Assembly: GCA_964389685.1 (NCBI GenBank) | Contig: CAYMFM010000087.1 | Coordinates: forward strand, 1 to 15,610 | Direction: 5' to 3' | DNA: 15,610 bases | Source: G020353115 sp964389685 | GTDB lineage: Bacteria; Bacteroidota; Bacteroidia; Bacteroidales; VadinHA17 | Shown here: positions 6,322 through 14,390 of the stretch, piece by piece | How positions within the stretch are numbered: the first letter of the stretch is position 1 | Layout: the number at the start of each line of letters is the position of its first letter | The notes under the pieces: model-generated | Database searches by the model: none | The model's input: the letters and a program-made list of their open reading frames with translations, nothing else | What the model was told of the DNA's origin: nothing | Position numbers and translations under genes: made by a program

Positions 6322-9084
6322 TTATTTTTTCACTTCCCCGAGGTATTGATCATACCATTTTAGAGTTTCTTTTACTAAATCCTGACGAGGCACCAAATGA
6401 CCTTCATTATATATTTTAAGCTCTTTGATCTTTGAGCCGAGCAGTTCATACATTGGTTTTTGAGATGTTTCTTCCGGGAAAAACATATCGTGTTTCCCAT
6501 TAAGCATTAATACGGGCTGATGAACTCTTGGAAGAAAATTTATCTGATCCACTTCCGGAAGTGCCCTGTTCATTTGCATCCCACCAACAAGAATTACTAG
6601 GGCTTTAATACGAGTTTCGACAGCTGGTATTATTCCTCCCAAAAAACTTCCCCAGCTATATCCAAAGTAACCAATTTTATCCGCAAGAAAGTCTTTTCTT
6701 TCTTCGATATAATCAATAGTACGGCCAAGATCTTTCCTCCACATTATTACATGGTCCTTATAGAATACAGTCTCTTCCGCTAAATCGGAATTTAATCCGT
6801 CTCTTCTTTCAAAGGTCCCTTTCACAATGGGAAAAACCAATGCACGTCCGCTTTTAACAACAAACTCTAATGTCTTCACATCTGAAGTGTTGAATACATC
6901 CTTAAAGATCACACCAGAGCCATGAAAAAAGATAACAGACTGGTAGGGCGGCGGAGCATTTTTTGGCAAAAAAAGCCAAACATTGAATTGCTCGTTACTA
7001 TAAGCAGCATCCAATGTTACTTTTTCTACTTTCCATATGTCTGATTCTTCAACGGTTATTATCTTAGGATTTAATGGTGATTTGTCATAATCAAATTGTC
7101 TCACATAGATGTTAAAGGTCTTGTCATCAACCGGCTTTTCTTTTTTATAATCACGGAATGCAAGATCAAGCTTTCCCGATAATTTCTGAGCTGTGGAATC
7201 TCCTGGAAGTTCTTTTGTACAACGAAATCCATTTGAAATAGAACGGTCAGCAGATAACTGGGTATAAGCACAATTGAAAGAGTATGTTGGGTCATTGAAA
7301 CCGCCTCCAAGAATATACCGCTGATCCGGGTTGTTGCCTTCATTAAGGCACCACTCTCTCACGTTACCTGCAATGTCATAAACTCCAAAAGAAGTAATTC
7401 CCTGTAAACTTCCGACCGGTATAGTTGAATTTTCATTAAAATTGGAAAGCGGGATTATATCCTTTGTCCTGCCAGTCTGGGCAATAACACTCCATTGATA
7501 TACTGAAGGGAGTTTTTTATTCATGAATTCTGCATATGCAGCTGCTTCATACCATGATACACCTGACACCGGATAATTTTCCTTTCCGTCAGGATAAGTT
7601 CCTACTTCCCATGTCGAAGGTCCGGGTTTTCCTGTTTTGTCAACAAACAGTTTAATCGCTTCATCCCGGGGAAGTATTTTTGCATTTACATAAATCGGAT
7701 AATTCCAGTAATCTATATTAGAATATCCCCCAGCATCTACAAACCTTTTATAATCCTTGTTTGTAACCTCATATTTATCGGCAAGAAACTCTCCGACATT
7801 CTTTCCTCCATATTGTTCCAGGCCCACAACCAGCATTTCTGCAATTCTTGACGGGATTCGCACCATGTTTTCAGGTAATTCCCCGGTACTGTCAAGTTTC
7901 AAAACAGAAATTTCCTTATTTAAGGGTGTATAAATATGTGGTCCTGCATAAGTAATTGTCTGAAATCCCTTTTTCTCAAATTTCATTCTGAGATATCCCC
8001 GGGGAAACCTGACATCTTCAAGTGGAGTTGTTCCAATATACTTCCAGGCGCTGTCCGGTTCATTGTAATCTTTCCAGAAAACCTCGGCGCTGGCTGGAAT
8101 TGTCTGCAAAGAAAAAGTGGTTGATATTTTTGGCCATAACTTTTTCAGGTTGGAATCACCAGGAATGATTTTTTCAAGTTCAGTGGTCATATCAAATGCC
8201 CTGGTAGGAGCAGTAAAGTTTTCATCCACCATTTTTTGAATCGCTGGTATCTGTACCAGTTGAGCCCATTTGATTTTCTTCTGTACACTATACCATCTGG
8301 CACCAAACCAGACTGAAAGTGCCAGGATCATAATTGTTATCAGCCATGGAACGAAAGCGGGAAATGGATGAAATACTTGTTTATTTGTCAGTATTTTTGT
8401 CTCAGGTAATTTTCTCTTCACCTTTTTCCTGGTTTCTTCCGTTGGCACCTGCCCGGTGACTTTTTCTTCTGCATGAAACTTTTGCCCTTTCCTCAGGCCA
8501 CGAATAATCTCATCGATAGCATTGGCTACTTTATTGATCTGGTCACGATAAATAAGTTGTTTTGCACCTTGAAGCACATCATCATCCCGTTGTCTTAGCG
8601 GACGATTGACTCCCTGGTGATGATATATAAAATCCACCGGCCGGATAAAACCAAGATAATCTTCCACAAGTTTAATATCCTCGGGATCGAGGTCATGAAT
8701 ACGTACCGGCAGCACCCTGTTTGAGACATTTCCGTTTGGCAAAGTTACCTTCAATCCGAATTGATCCTGTTTGTACAGCTCTATAAATGCAACAAACTCA
8801 TTCTTCCATGCATAGCTTTTAGGATCGCAATAAGTTCGTGAGATAACCGGGACAAAAACAAGGCACTTGAGTTTCTCTTTTAGAGAAGCATTTACATCAT
8901 GTGTCTCTAGAAGCCCGTCATGAGGATTGATATCAAAATAAACAGTAACCTCCTCCTTAAAGGTAGCCTCCAGTTCCTTCCTGAGATTATCGACGAACTC
9001 AGTTACCCAGCCATCATATTTGTTGTCTTTCTGACGGTAGGAAATAAAAATGTCGTATTCGTAATCGGGTATGAGGCTGGGCAT
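6322..9084 (-). CDS. TIR - TM - PEGA-like - FGE-sulfatase - alpha/beta hydrolase fusion protein, second copy
   Basis: A 920-residue paralogue of the protein at 499-3087, but with a different TIR subtype. Residues 9-195 are TIR plus its extension: YDIFISYRQKDNKYDGW start, TYCDPKSYAWKNEF with putative catalytic Glu96, and the YRDQINKVANAIDEII tail. A membrane helix lies at about 244-262 after a lysine-rich segment. A PEGA-like part follows at about 325-385 (LQTIPASAEVFW, IGTTPLEDV). Residues about 405-625 have the FGE fold (DKYEVTN, YPVSGVSWYEAAAYAEF, DIAGNVREWC, NGFRC). The hydrolase spans about 660-920, with Ser810 in GYSWGS, Asp866 in NGKHD and His896 in NEGH. The cysteine pair needed for formylglycine formation is absent, although one Cys604 is present. 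It is last in a three-gene operon, 30 nt after the TIR-TPR gene. The TIR part probably lies in the cytoplasm and the rest outside. Confidence 0.9.
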   Translation of the reverse strand: MPSLIPDYEYDIFISYRQKDNKYDGWVTEFVDNLRKELEATFKEEVTVYFDINPHDGLLETHDVNASLKEKLKCLVFVPVISRTYCDPKSYAWKNEFVAFIELYKQDQFGLKVTLPNGNVSNRVLPVRIHDLDPEDIKLVEDYLGFIRPVDFIYHHQGVNRPLRQRDDDVLQGAKQLIYRDQINKVANAIDEIIRGLRKGQKFHAEEKVTGQVPTEETRKKVKRKLPETKILTNKQVFHPFPAFVPWLITIMILALSVWFGARWYSVQKKIKWAQLVQIPAIQKMVDENFTAPTRAFDMTTELEKIIPGDSNLKKLWPKISTTFSLQTIPASAEVFWKDYNEPDSAWKYIGTTPLEDVRFPRGYLRMKFEKKGFQTITYAGPHIYTPLNKEISVLKLDSTGELPENMVRIPSRIAEMLVVGLEQYGGKNVGEFLADKYEVTNKDYKRFVDAGGYSNIDYWNYPIYVNAKILPRDEAIKLFVDKTGKPGPSTWEVGTYPDGKENYPVSGVSWYEAAAYAEFMNKKLPSVYQWSVIAQTGRTKDIIPLSNFNENSTIPVGSLQGITSFGVYDIAGNVREWCLNEGNNPDQRYILGGGFNDPTYSFNCAYTQLSADRSISNGFRCTKELPGDSTAQKLSGKLDLAFRDYKKEKPVDDKTFNIYVRQFDYDKSPLNPKIITVEESDIWKVEKVTLDAAYSNEQFNVWLFLPKNAPPPYQSVIFFHGSGVIFKDVFNTSDVKTLEFVVKSGRALVFPIVKGTFERRDGLNSDLAEETVFYKDHVIMWRKDLGRTIDYIEERKDFLADKIGYFGYSWGSFLGGIIPAVETRIKALVILVGGMQMNRALPEVDQINFLPRVHQPVLMLNGKHDMFFPEETSQKPMYELLGSKIKELKIYNEGHLVPRQDLVKETLKWYDQYLGEVKK

Positions 9085-9114
9085 GGTACAATAAATTTCA
9101 ACTTATAATGAATA

Positions 9115-11310
9115 TTATATTTCCGGCAGGTTCAGGCGTTCAACTAAATCCTGGAAACGGGGATCATCGGCCAGTTTATTATAATAAGGATTATTTTTGA
9201 TCCAGGGAATGAAATCATGCCTTAGCTTATACGCTTCTTCCAACCAGTATATAGCCTTGTCTTTATCACCCAGTGCAGAATAGATATCGGCAAGACCCCA
9301 TGTATGCCACCTCATATTTTGTGCTTCCATCTCTGCAGCAATTTCAAGGGCTTTATCCTTTTGTCCTGCAAGGGCATAGGCAACACCCAATCCGCTGGCA
9401 AAGCCTGAGGTGGGAGCATATATCTTTTTCAGTGTATCAATTGCTTCTTCGTACCTGCCCAGCTCTGCATAGACCATACCAAGGACATAGTATGCCATTG
9501 GATAGTTGGGATTTATCTCCAGCGCATCCTCTGCATAGCTTATTGCTTCCTCATAACGGCCGAACCACTGAAACATCCAGGCAAGGTATCCCGGGCATAT
9601 GGGAGCGAGGGGATTTATCTGCATGGCTTTCTTCATCTCATTTGCGGCTTCATCAATCTGGTTGGTCAGGGCAATATACCATCCATATGTATAATGTGCC
9701 GGTGCGCTGTTTGGATTGAGATCGATGGCCTGTTTAAGGTGGTGTTCCGCTTTTACAAAATCATAATCATGGTAAAGATATGTTTCAGCCAGTACTACGT
9801 GAGCATTGGCAAGGTCGGGGTGCAATTCCTCAGGATCGAGTTCAATAGCTTTAAGGGCATATGCTTTAGCCATGTTAAGGGAGGCAATACCCGCACCATG
9901 CCCCGCACTACCATAGCCAAGTGCTAATCCTATATATGGTTCAGGATCAGCAGGATCAATTGCAATAGCCTCTTCATAATACTCCACACCCTTTTCAAAG
10001 CCCTCCTGGGTCAGCTGGCTCATGTAATACGAACCGCGCGCACAGGCTTTTCTTACTTCCGGGTTAACAGTTCTGGCCGATATCGTTGCTTCTTCCTCTT
10101 CAGTTGGCTTAACCTCCATTTCCTTGAGTATCCGGCTGATTATATCGCTGTAAATGTTTGCCAGTTCCGAGAAACTCTGTGTGAATGAAGAACGATACAG
10201 GTATTTTTCTTCCGGGAAAGCTTCAACGACCATTATTTCTACCTGGAGATTATCCTCGGTCCCCTTTATGGAAGTTTCAACCAGGTTATTCACACTCAGT
10301 TTACTGGCGATCTCCTGTACCGGTTCTTCACTGCTCCTGAATTGAAGTGTTGTTTGTTTTGGCCTGACGATCAGGTTACTGATACCCTGCAGCTGGCCTG
10401 TCAGGTCGCTCTGTATCATATCAGCTATCCATGTCAGCTCCGGGTCCCCGGTGAAGTTGGAGACAGGCATAACGGCGATTGCTTTTTTTATGGTCTCATC
10501 AGGTGAAGAGGATCCTCCAGCTCCGCGTCGTAACCTGGGAATAATAAATACCATTGCAATTATTGCCAGTAAAACAATAGCCGCTGGTATTACGAACTTT
10601 CCGGTCATCCATATTGGTCTGCCGGGCTTGTATTCAGCCTGCGCGGGTTGCCCTTCAGGAAAACCATCCTGTGTTCTTGTTTGATAGGTTTTGGTTATCC
10701 GTTTTTTCTCTTCAGGATGAAGACCATAGATTATCTCCCTGACAGCATTTGCCACTTTATTGATCTGATCGCGGTAATAGGTTTTGTTCAGGTTTTTATC
10801 CGGGTTATCCTGAGGCGTTAACGGCCTGTTCACACCGGTACTGGAGAATATAAAATCTATCGAACGAAGCCTGCAACCAAGCTCTTTTTCAACCAGTTCA
10901 GTATCTGTAGGGTCCAGCTCCCGGATTCTCACCGGTATAATCCTGCTGCACACATTTCCGCTGGGAAGTTTAATATCCCTGCCAAATTCATCTTCACCCG
11001 CCATTTTATTGAATGCAACAAACTCATTCTGCCAGGCAAAGCTTTTGGGGTCACAGTAAGTTTGTGAAATGATTGGTATAAAAACCACGGATTTAAGTTT
11101 TGCTTCCAGGCTTTTATCAACATTGTGAATCTCCAGCAATCCATCGTGAGGGTTTTCATCAAAATAGATTGAGACATCTTCCTTAAAAGTAGCATCAAGC
11201 TCCCTTTTCAGGTTGTTTACAAACTCCGTTACCCAGCCGTCGTACTTGTTGTCTTTCTGGCGGTAACTGATGAATATGTCATATTCATATCCGCTAATTA
11301 TGCTTGCCAT
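9115..11310 (-). CDS. TIR - TM - TolB-like - TPR repeat protein
   Basis: A 731-residue protein. Residues 9-195 are nearly the same TIR subtype as in the gene at 6322-9084 (YDIFISYRQKDNKYDGW, SQTYCDPKSFAWQNEF with Glu96, YRDQINKVANAVREII). A membrane helix lies at about 238-259. Residues about 275-400 resemble the TolB-like/FlgO-type domain (AVMPVSNFTGDPELTWIAD, SKLSVNNLVETSIKG) that is common behind kinase or cyclase domains. From about 425 to 700 there are some seven TPR units (for example AIDLNPNSAPAHYTYGWY, ALEINPNYPMAYYVLGMVY). TPRs bind proteins, and the TIR may be the catalytic output. The gene sits 7 nt after the truncated TIR-hydrolase gene and 30 nt before the full-length one, so all three should be co-transcribed. 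The family parts are clear; what it senses is unknown. Confidence 0.9.
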   Translation of the reverse strand: MASIISGYEYDIFISYRQKDNKYDGWVTEFVNNLKRELDATFKEDVSIYFDENPHDGLLEIHNVDKSLEAKLKSVVFIPIISQTYCDPKSFAWQNEFVAFNKMAGEDEFGRDIKLPSGNVCSRIIPVRIRELDPTDTELVEKELGCRLRSIDFIFSSTGVNRPLTPQDNPDKNLNKTYYRDQINKVANAVREIIYGLHPEEKKRITKTYQTRTQDGFPEGQPAQAEYKPGRPIWMTGKFVIPAAIVLLAIIAMVFIIPRLRRGAGGSSSPDETIKKAIAVMPVSNFTGDPELTWIADMIQSDLTGQLQGISNLIVRPKQTTLQFRSSEEPVQEIASKLSVNNLVETSIKGTEDNLQVEIMVVEAFPEEKYLYRSSFTQSFSELANIYSDIISRILKEMEVKPTEEEEATISARTVNPEVRKACARGSYYMSQLTQEGFEKGVEYYEEAIAIDPADPEPYIGLALGYGSAGHGAGIASLNMAKAYALKAIELDPEELHPDLANAHVVLAETYLYHDYDFVKAEHHLKQAIDLNPNSAPAHYTYGWYIALTNQIDEAANEMKKAMQINPLAPICPGYLAWMFQWFGRYEEAISYAEDALEINPNYPMAYYVLGMVYAELGRYEEAIDTLKKIYAPTSGFASGLGVAYALAGQKDKALEIAAEMEAQNMRWHTWGLADIYSALGDKDKAIYWLEEAYKLRHDFIPWIKNNPYYNKLADDPRFQDLVERLNLPEI

Positions 11311-11317
11311 ATTGTAT

Positions 11318-12499
11318 TTATTTTGTTAGATAGTTTATTTGTCCGAAATATTTATCGAGCCATCCCAGGACCTCCTTTACCCTGTATTTATATGCAACAT
11401 AGTGACCTGCTTCGTATAGGCAAAGACGCTTATCAGCCTCAGGAGTTCCAAGGAGGTTGAAGAATGTAATAACCTGATTATCAAGATTGAAATCATTGTC
11501 ATATCTTCCGTTCAGCATGAGGGTAGGTATCTTGACCCTTGAAACGTAGTTGATTTCATCAGCTTCCGGGTAGGGTCTGTTGGTAGTAAATCCACCCAGG
11601 ATCAAAATATTGACTGCAAGCCGTTCTTCAACAGCCGGAATAACAGCACCCATTCGTCCTCCCCAGCTATGCCCGTAAAATCCAAGTTTATCAATATCTA
11701 TATCGGGGCGGGTTTCAAGATAGTCAATTGATCTTCTGATATCTTTTACCAGTTTGATCAGATTTTCAGTATACTGATGAGTTTGTTGGGCGTCGGTTTG
11801 CCATATTTGCCCTTCATTTCTTTCATATGTTCCGAAATAAACCGGGAACATCACTGCCCGTCCGCTATTCAGAATATATTCAAAATAACCGGGTGCATAC
11901 CCCCTTGGATCTTCATTACGGATTGCAGATGCACCCGGGAAGAAAATCAGTGTCTGGTATGGTGGTGATACATTCCTTGGAAGAAACAGATACGCGATCA
12001 TCCTTTCTTTTTCATAGGCTGCCTCGAAAGTTACTCTTTCAACGATATAATCATCATGAGTGCTGTCTCTCTCTTCGATGGTTGGATTAAGTTCAGTTCT
12101 ATCGTAAAGAAACTGGTTTTTATAGACCTGGAATGTATTATCCGGGGCCGGGGTTTCAAGCGAATAGTCCCTTTTACTTCTGGTTGACATTTCGATAAAT
12201 CTGAAAGCAGTCCCGGGAATTTTCTCTTTATCAATATACCGTGCACACCTGAACCCATTCTGGGGAGAACGGTCAAAAGGAGGGAGCTGACCCCAATATT
12301 CAAATACATAGCTGGGATCATCCCATCCTCCACCTGAAATGATTCGTCCATCGCTGGATTCATTCGAGCACCATTCTCTTACATTACCGGGCCTTCCGGT
12401 TTTGTCAACAAACTCCGTTACCCAGCCATCGTACTTGTTGTCTTTCTGGCGGTAGCAAATAAAAATGTCGTAGTTGTAAGCTTTTATGATGCTTGCCAT
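11318..12499 (-). CDS. internally deleted TIR-FGE-hydrolase: TIR stub joined to complete hydrolase
   Basis: A 393-residue, uninterrupted frame. Residues 1-32 are the start of the TIR domain (YDIFICYRQKDNKYDGWVTEFVD), then six residues KTGRPG match the middle of an FGE domain, then NVREWCSNE onward (39-85) match its end. Compared with the paralogue at 6322-9084, about 450 residues and then about 85 residues are missing at two points, both in frame. The hydrolase (about 125-393) is complete, with Ser278 in GHSWGG, Asp334 in NGRYD and His366 in EAGH. The TIR stub has lost the catalytic Glu region and the membrane helix is gone, so this would be a soluble cytoplasmic hydrolase. Its hydrolase is closer to that of 499-3087 (RRSIDYLETRPDID, IPAVEERL) than to that of its operon neighbour. 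It is first in the operon. It could be a working small hydrolase or a pseudogene that kept frame by chance. Confidence 0.8.
   Translation of the reverse strand: MASIIKAYNYDIFICYRQKDNKYDGWVTEFVDKTGRPGNVREWCSNESSDGRIISGGGWDDPSYVFEYWGQLPPFDRSPQNGFRCARYIDKEKIPGTAFRFIEMSTRSKRDYSLETPAPDNTFQVYKNQFLYDRTELNPTIEERDSTHDDYIVERVTFEAAYEKERMIAYLFLPRNVSPPYQTLIFFPGASAIRNEDPRGYAPGYFEYILNSGRAVMFPVYFGTYERNEGQIWQTDAQQTHQYTENLIKLVKDIRRSIDYLETRPDIDIDKLGFYGHSWGGRMGAVIPAVEERLAVNILILGGFTTNRPYPEADEINYVSRVKIPTLMLNGRYDNDFNLDNQVITFFNLLGTPEADKRLCLYEAGHYVAYKYRVKEVLGWLDKYFGQINYLTK
12417..12499 (-). repeat. shared 5' coding repeat of the three TIR genes
   Basis: The first 83 nt of this gene closely match the first 83 nt of the other two genes in the operon (11228-11310 and 9002-9084). 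The best-conserved part encodes RQKDNKYDGWVTEF; the codons nearest the start have drifted more. Direct repeats of this kind offer sites for recombination between the genes. Confidence 0.6.
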
Positions 12500-12517
12500 G
12501 TTACTTGTTCATTATGG

Positions 12518-12549
12518 TAAAGTTACGAAATTATAAAACGCGAATCAAA
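12518..12549 (-). promoter_or_regulatory. Bacteroidota-type promoter of the three-gene TIR operon
   Basis: TTTG (minus strand, 12546-12549) and TAACTTTA (12518-12525) are separated by 20 nt, identical in boxes and spacing to the promoter at 3106-3137. The first start codon lies 18 nt downstream, the same distance as at the other site. Confidence 0.6.
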
Positions 12550-12810
12550 GTTTTATTATCACTCTTAGTATTGCGACTTTTATGATCACTGCGAAGCTTT
12601 CACTGAGTTGGCGTGCACGATGGGCTAGTCCCGATAGAAAAGTAGAATTATTCTTGTGATGATAAACCCATTTAAGTATAGAGGGAGAGGCAATTAGTTG
12701 ATGGTTAAATATTTGTGCTAAGGCTAAATGCAGGGTGGTAGCCTGATCCATTCAGTTATTGGTTTTCGAAAGGTAAGTTACAAAGAAATCTTCAAAGGTT
12801 AAGTAAAAAG
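12550..12810. other. spacer upstream of the TIR operon, with one palindrome
   Basis: No gene is supported here. A short imperfect palindrome centred on CTAG lies at 12620-12635 (GGG-CTAG-TCCC core), within a locally GC-richer patch that looks like a repeat-element remnant. A 68-codon minus-strand frame (12545-12751) runs through this palindrome and overlaps the -33 promoter box, so I do not count it as a gene. Confidence 0.45.
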
Positions 12811-12840
12811 CAACATTGCATTTGAGCCGTTTGTTATGCT
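12811..12840. repeat. attC-like sequence at the end of the orphan antitoxin gene
   Basis: Read on the minus strand it begins GCATAACAAACGGCTCAAAT, similar to the start of many integron attC sites (RYYYAAC, then AAACG-CTCAA as in Vibrio repeats). It overlaps the antitoxin stop codon. It shares AACATTGC and GCCGTT with the palindrome at 15557-15603 but lacks that element's long stem, so it may be a shortened copy. Confidence 0.35.
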
Positions 12841-13133
12841 GCGTTTTCTTCTCTTTTTTTAATACTCTGAAATTCCTCCTGATTGGTGAGCAATTCCTCT
12901 TCCAGGTCATAGTCATCCTGCAATCCCAACCAAAATTTAGCGGAAGTATCAAAATACTTACTGAGCCTTATTGCAGTGTCAGCCGTAATCCGTCTTTTGC
13001 CTTTTAATATTTCACTTATCCGTGTTTGAGGAATTCCCAGATCCTTTGAAAGGCGGTATGCAGTAATTTCCAAAGGTTTCATGAACTCTTCAAGAAGAAC
13101 TTCTCCCGGATGTATGTTTTGAATTCTTTTCAT
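12834..13133 (-). CDS. higA: HigA/VapI-type antitoxin, orphaned
   Basis: A 99-residue Xre-family antitoxin of the HigA/VapI type. The N-terminus NIHPGEVLLEEFMKPLEIT, the HTH at about 22-60 (AYRLSKDLGIPQTRISEILKGKRRITADTAIRLSKYF) and the block AKFWLGLQDDYDLEEE are characteristic of the family. It is a different subtype from the antitoxin at 5064-5432. Its toxin gene, which normally lies just upstream, survives only as a C-terminal relic at 13141-13311. The antitoxin frame is intact and of normal length. It may now be a stand-alone regulator, a protector against related toxins from other elements, or a decaying remnant. Confidence 0.9.
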   Translation of the reverse strand: MKRIQNIHPGEVLLEEFMKPLEITAYRLSKDLGIPQTRISEILKGKRRITADTAIRLSKYFDTSAKFWLGLQDDYDLEEELLTNQEEFQSIKKREENAA

Positions 13134-13140
13134 CAGATTA

Positions 13141-13311
13141 CTATTTATGATAGTCTATCATTTCAACTTCAAATGCATGACCATTAATCCATTTGAATAT
13201 TATCCGCCACTGATCATTTATTCTTATACTATAAAATCCTTTTCTTGTTCCACCAAGCTTTTCAAGTCGATTAGCAGGAGGAATCCTTAAATCATTCTGG
13301 AGAGGACATCT
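13141..13311 (-). pseudogene. higB: N-terminally truncated HigB (RelE-superfamily) toxin relic
   Basis: The minus-strand frame ending at the TAG at 13141-13143 encodes DLRIPPANRLEKL, KGFYSIRINDQWRIIF and EVEMIDYHK. These are the C-terminal blocks of the HigB killer family (COG3549-like), in a family normally about 92 residues long. Going upstream the frame closes at a TAG at 13312-13314, leaving about 56 codons and no usable start. No frame in the preceding bases resembles the missing N-terminal third, so the start of the gene was lost rather than frameshifted. The relic ends 7 nt before the antitoxin start codon, as expected for a toxin-first operon. Confidence 0.8.
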
Positions 13312-13314
13312 CTA

Positions 13315-13640
13315 AAGGTAAAATTTTTAAAATGAAATTTTTAGAGAAACTGAATCAAAATAAGTTTTGAATTAATTGTTTTACGTTTTATTGTAATTAT
13401 TTAGCTGCCTGGAAATTCCGGTGATACAGAGCCATCACTTCCGGATTTGTTAAGCCAACCAATTAATTCCATTGTATAATAAATACTTAGCCCAACAAGA
13501 ATAGCTATTTTTATTCAGGAAGTATGGCTCAGTTTCGACCGGAGAGGGTGGCACACTTTATCCGGAAACTCCATTAAATCAGTATTTTTTTTAATCAGTG
13601 AGCCTCTTTCATCTTGTAGAGAGTCATTTACACATTTTGA
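13315..13640. other. gene-free stretch with remnants
   Basis: This AT-rich stretch has no supported coding region. It contains a tandem AAATTTTTA (13321-13329 and 13335-13343) next to the broken end of the toxin relic, and the paired repeat at 13525-13569 described separately. It most likely reflects insertion and deletion events. Confidence 0.5.
13525..13569. mobile_element. pair of IS21-end-like repeats
   Basis: Two similar units spaced 24 nt apart: TGGCTCAGTTT-CGA-CCGGA (from 13525) and TGGCACACTTT-AT-CCGGA (from 13549). Repeats of the form TGGCTCA-TTT-CCGGA are typical of the ends of IS21-family elements as I recall them from Bacteroidota. No transposase gene is present, so this would be an end remnant. 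Confidence 0.35.
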
Positions 13641-13775
13641 CGATCTACACAGGGTAGCCTGGATCAGAGTCAGGAAATACATCTGTCAAAACGAAAATAT
13701 CTCTGGCTTTGGATTGCGGTATTCTTCCTTTTGACCGCATCCCTGATATTCGGAATCCTGAAAGCGAACGCATGA
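13641..13775 (+). pseudogene. possible remnant of a small membrane protein
   Basis: A 44-codon open frame ends in a basic patch (SKRKY), a strong single membrane helix (about LWLWIAVFFLLTASLIFGIL) and LKANA before TGA. It has no ATG, GTG or TTG start at a sensible place and is closed upstream by a stop at 13638-13640. The helix looks like real protein, so this may be the tail of a lost gene; chance cannot be excluded. Confidence 0.3.
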
Positions 13776-13820
13776 ATCAAGCACCCGAATAACAGTTTTT
13801 TTAAAAAATGTATATTATTA

Positions 13821-13855
13821 TTTGCAAAATGAATATAATACTATACATTTGTATA
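13821..13855 (+). promoter_or_regulatory. promoter with overlapping palindromic operator
   Basis: TTTG (13821-13824), a 19-nt spacer and TACATTTG (13844-13851) match the Bacteroidota promoter consensus fully (TTTG, TAnnTTTG). The -7 box lies inside the inverted repeat TATAC-ATTT-GTATA (13842-13855), a natural operator for the Cro/CI-type regulator encoded by the second gene of the operon. The first start codon is at 13869. Confidence 0.65.
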
Positions 13856-13868
13856 AAAACTGATCATC

Positions 13869-14381
13869 ATGTTAACAAGTACATCACTCGCCAATCATCG
13901 CTTTAAACTTTTCGGACTTATCCTCTCCAGCCTAGGTCTCATCCTATTTGTAGTATTAAAAGTACTCAATTACTCCTACGAAGAAGGTTGGGAGGACAGG
14001 ATCTTTGTGATCAATCATTTTATCATTGTCTTTGGCATGGTCATGATCATGTACAGCAGTGAGACCAAAGACGACGAAAGGGTGAAACTCATCAGACATT
14101 CCATGCTGAAATTTTTCTTCGCCCTAATGATTTGCGGAATCATGTTGTATGTGACCCTGACCTCCCTGGAGAGTGTTAATGGATCCTTCTACATCATTCT
14201 TTATATTATTGAAGCAGTATTGCTCGGTTACCTGGCCGCATTTCGTTTATCCCTTCGGACCGATCCTTCGTGGATATTCCGACAATCACCTGCTAATAAG
14301 TCAAGATTCATAGTCATGGGTACTGCCATCCTCTTTTTATTAGGATGGATCATTTACGTAGTCATCACTTTTAAAATCTGA
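13869..14381 (+). CDS. five-helix membrane protein of unknown function
   Basis: A 170-residue integral membrane protein. Hydrophobic segments lie at about 13-32, 46-63, 80-99, 105-125 and 147-168. A charged loop ETKDDERVKLIRH separates helices 2 and 3. I do not recognise a named family. A small membrane protein directly before a 66-residue Cro/CI regulator is a common pairing in bacteria (often annotated DUF2178-like plus YgzD-like HTH), in which the membrane protein is sometimes involved in stress or peptide response. The gene follows a clear promoter and ends 9 nt before the regulator start, so the two are co-transcribed. Confidence 0.8.
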   Translation: MLTSTSLANHRFKLFGLILSSLGLILFVVLKVLNYSYEEGWEDRIFVINHFIIVFGMVMIMYSSETKDDERVKLIRHSMLKFFFALMICGIMLYVTLTSLESVNGSFYIILYIIEAVLLGYLAAFRLSLRTDPSWIFRQSPANKSRFIVMGTAILFLLGWIIYVVITFKI

Positions 14382-14390
14382 TCTAAAACA

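Noticed and set aside
12545..12751. Minus-strand open frame of 68 codons upstream of the TIR operon
   Set aside because: It runs through a palindrome, overlaps the putative promoter's -33 box and resembles no family I know.
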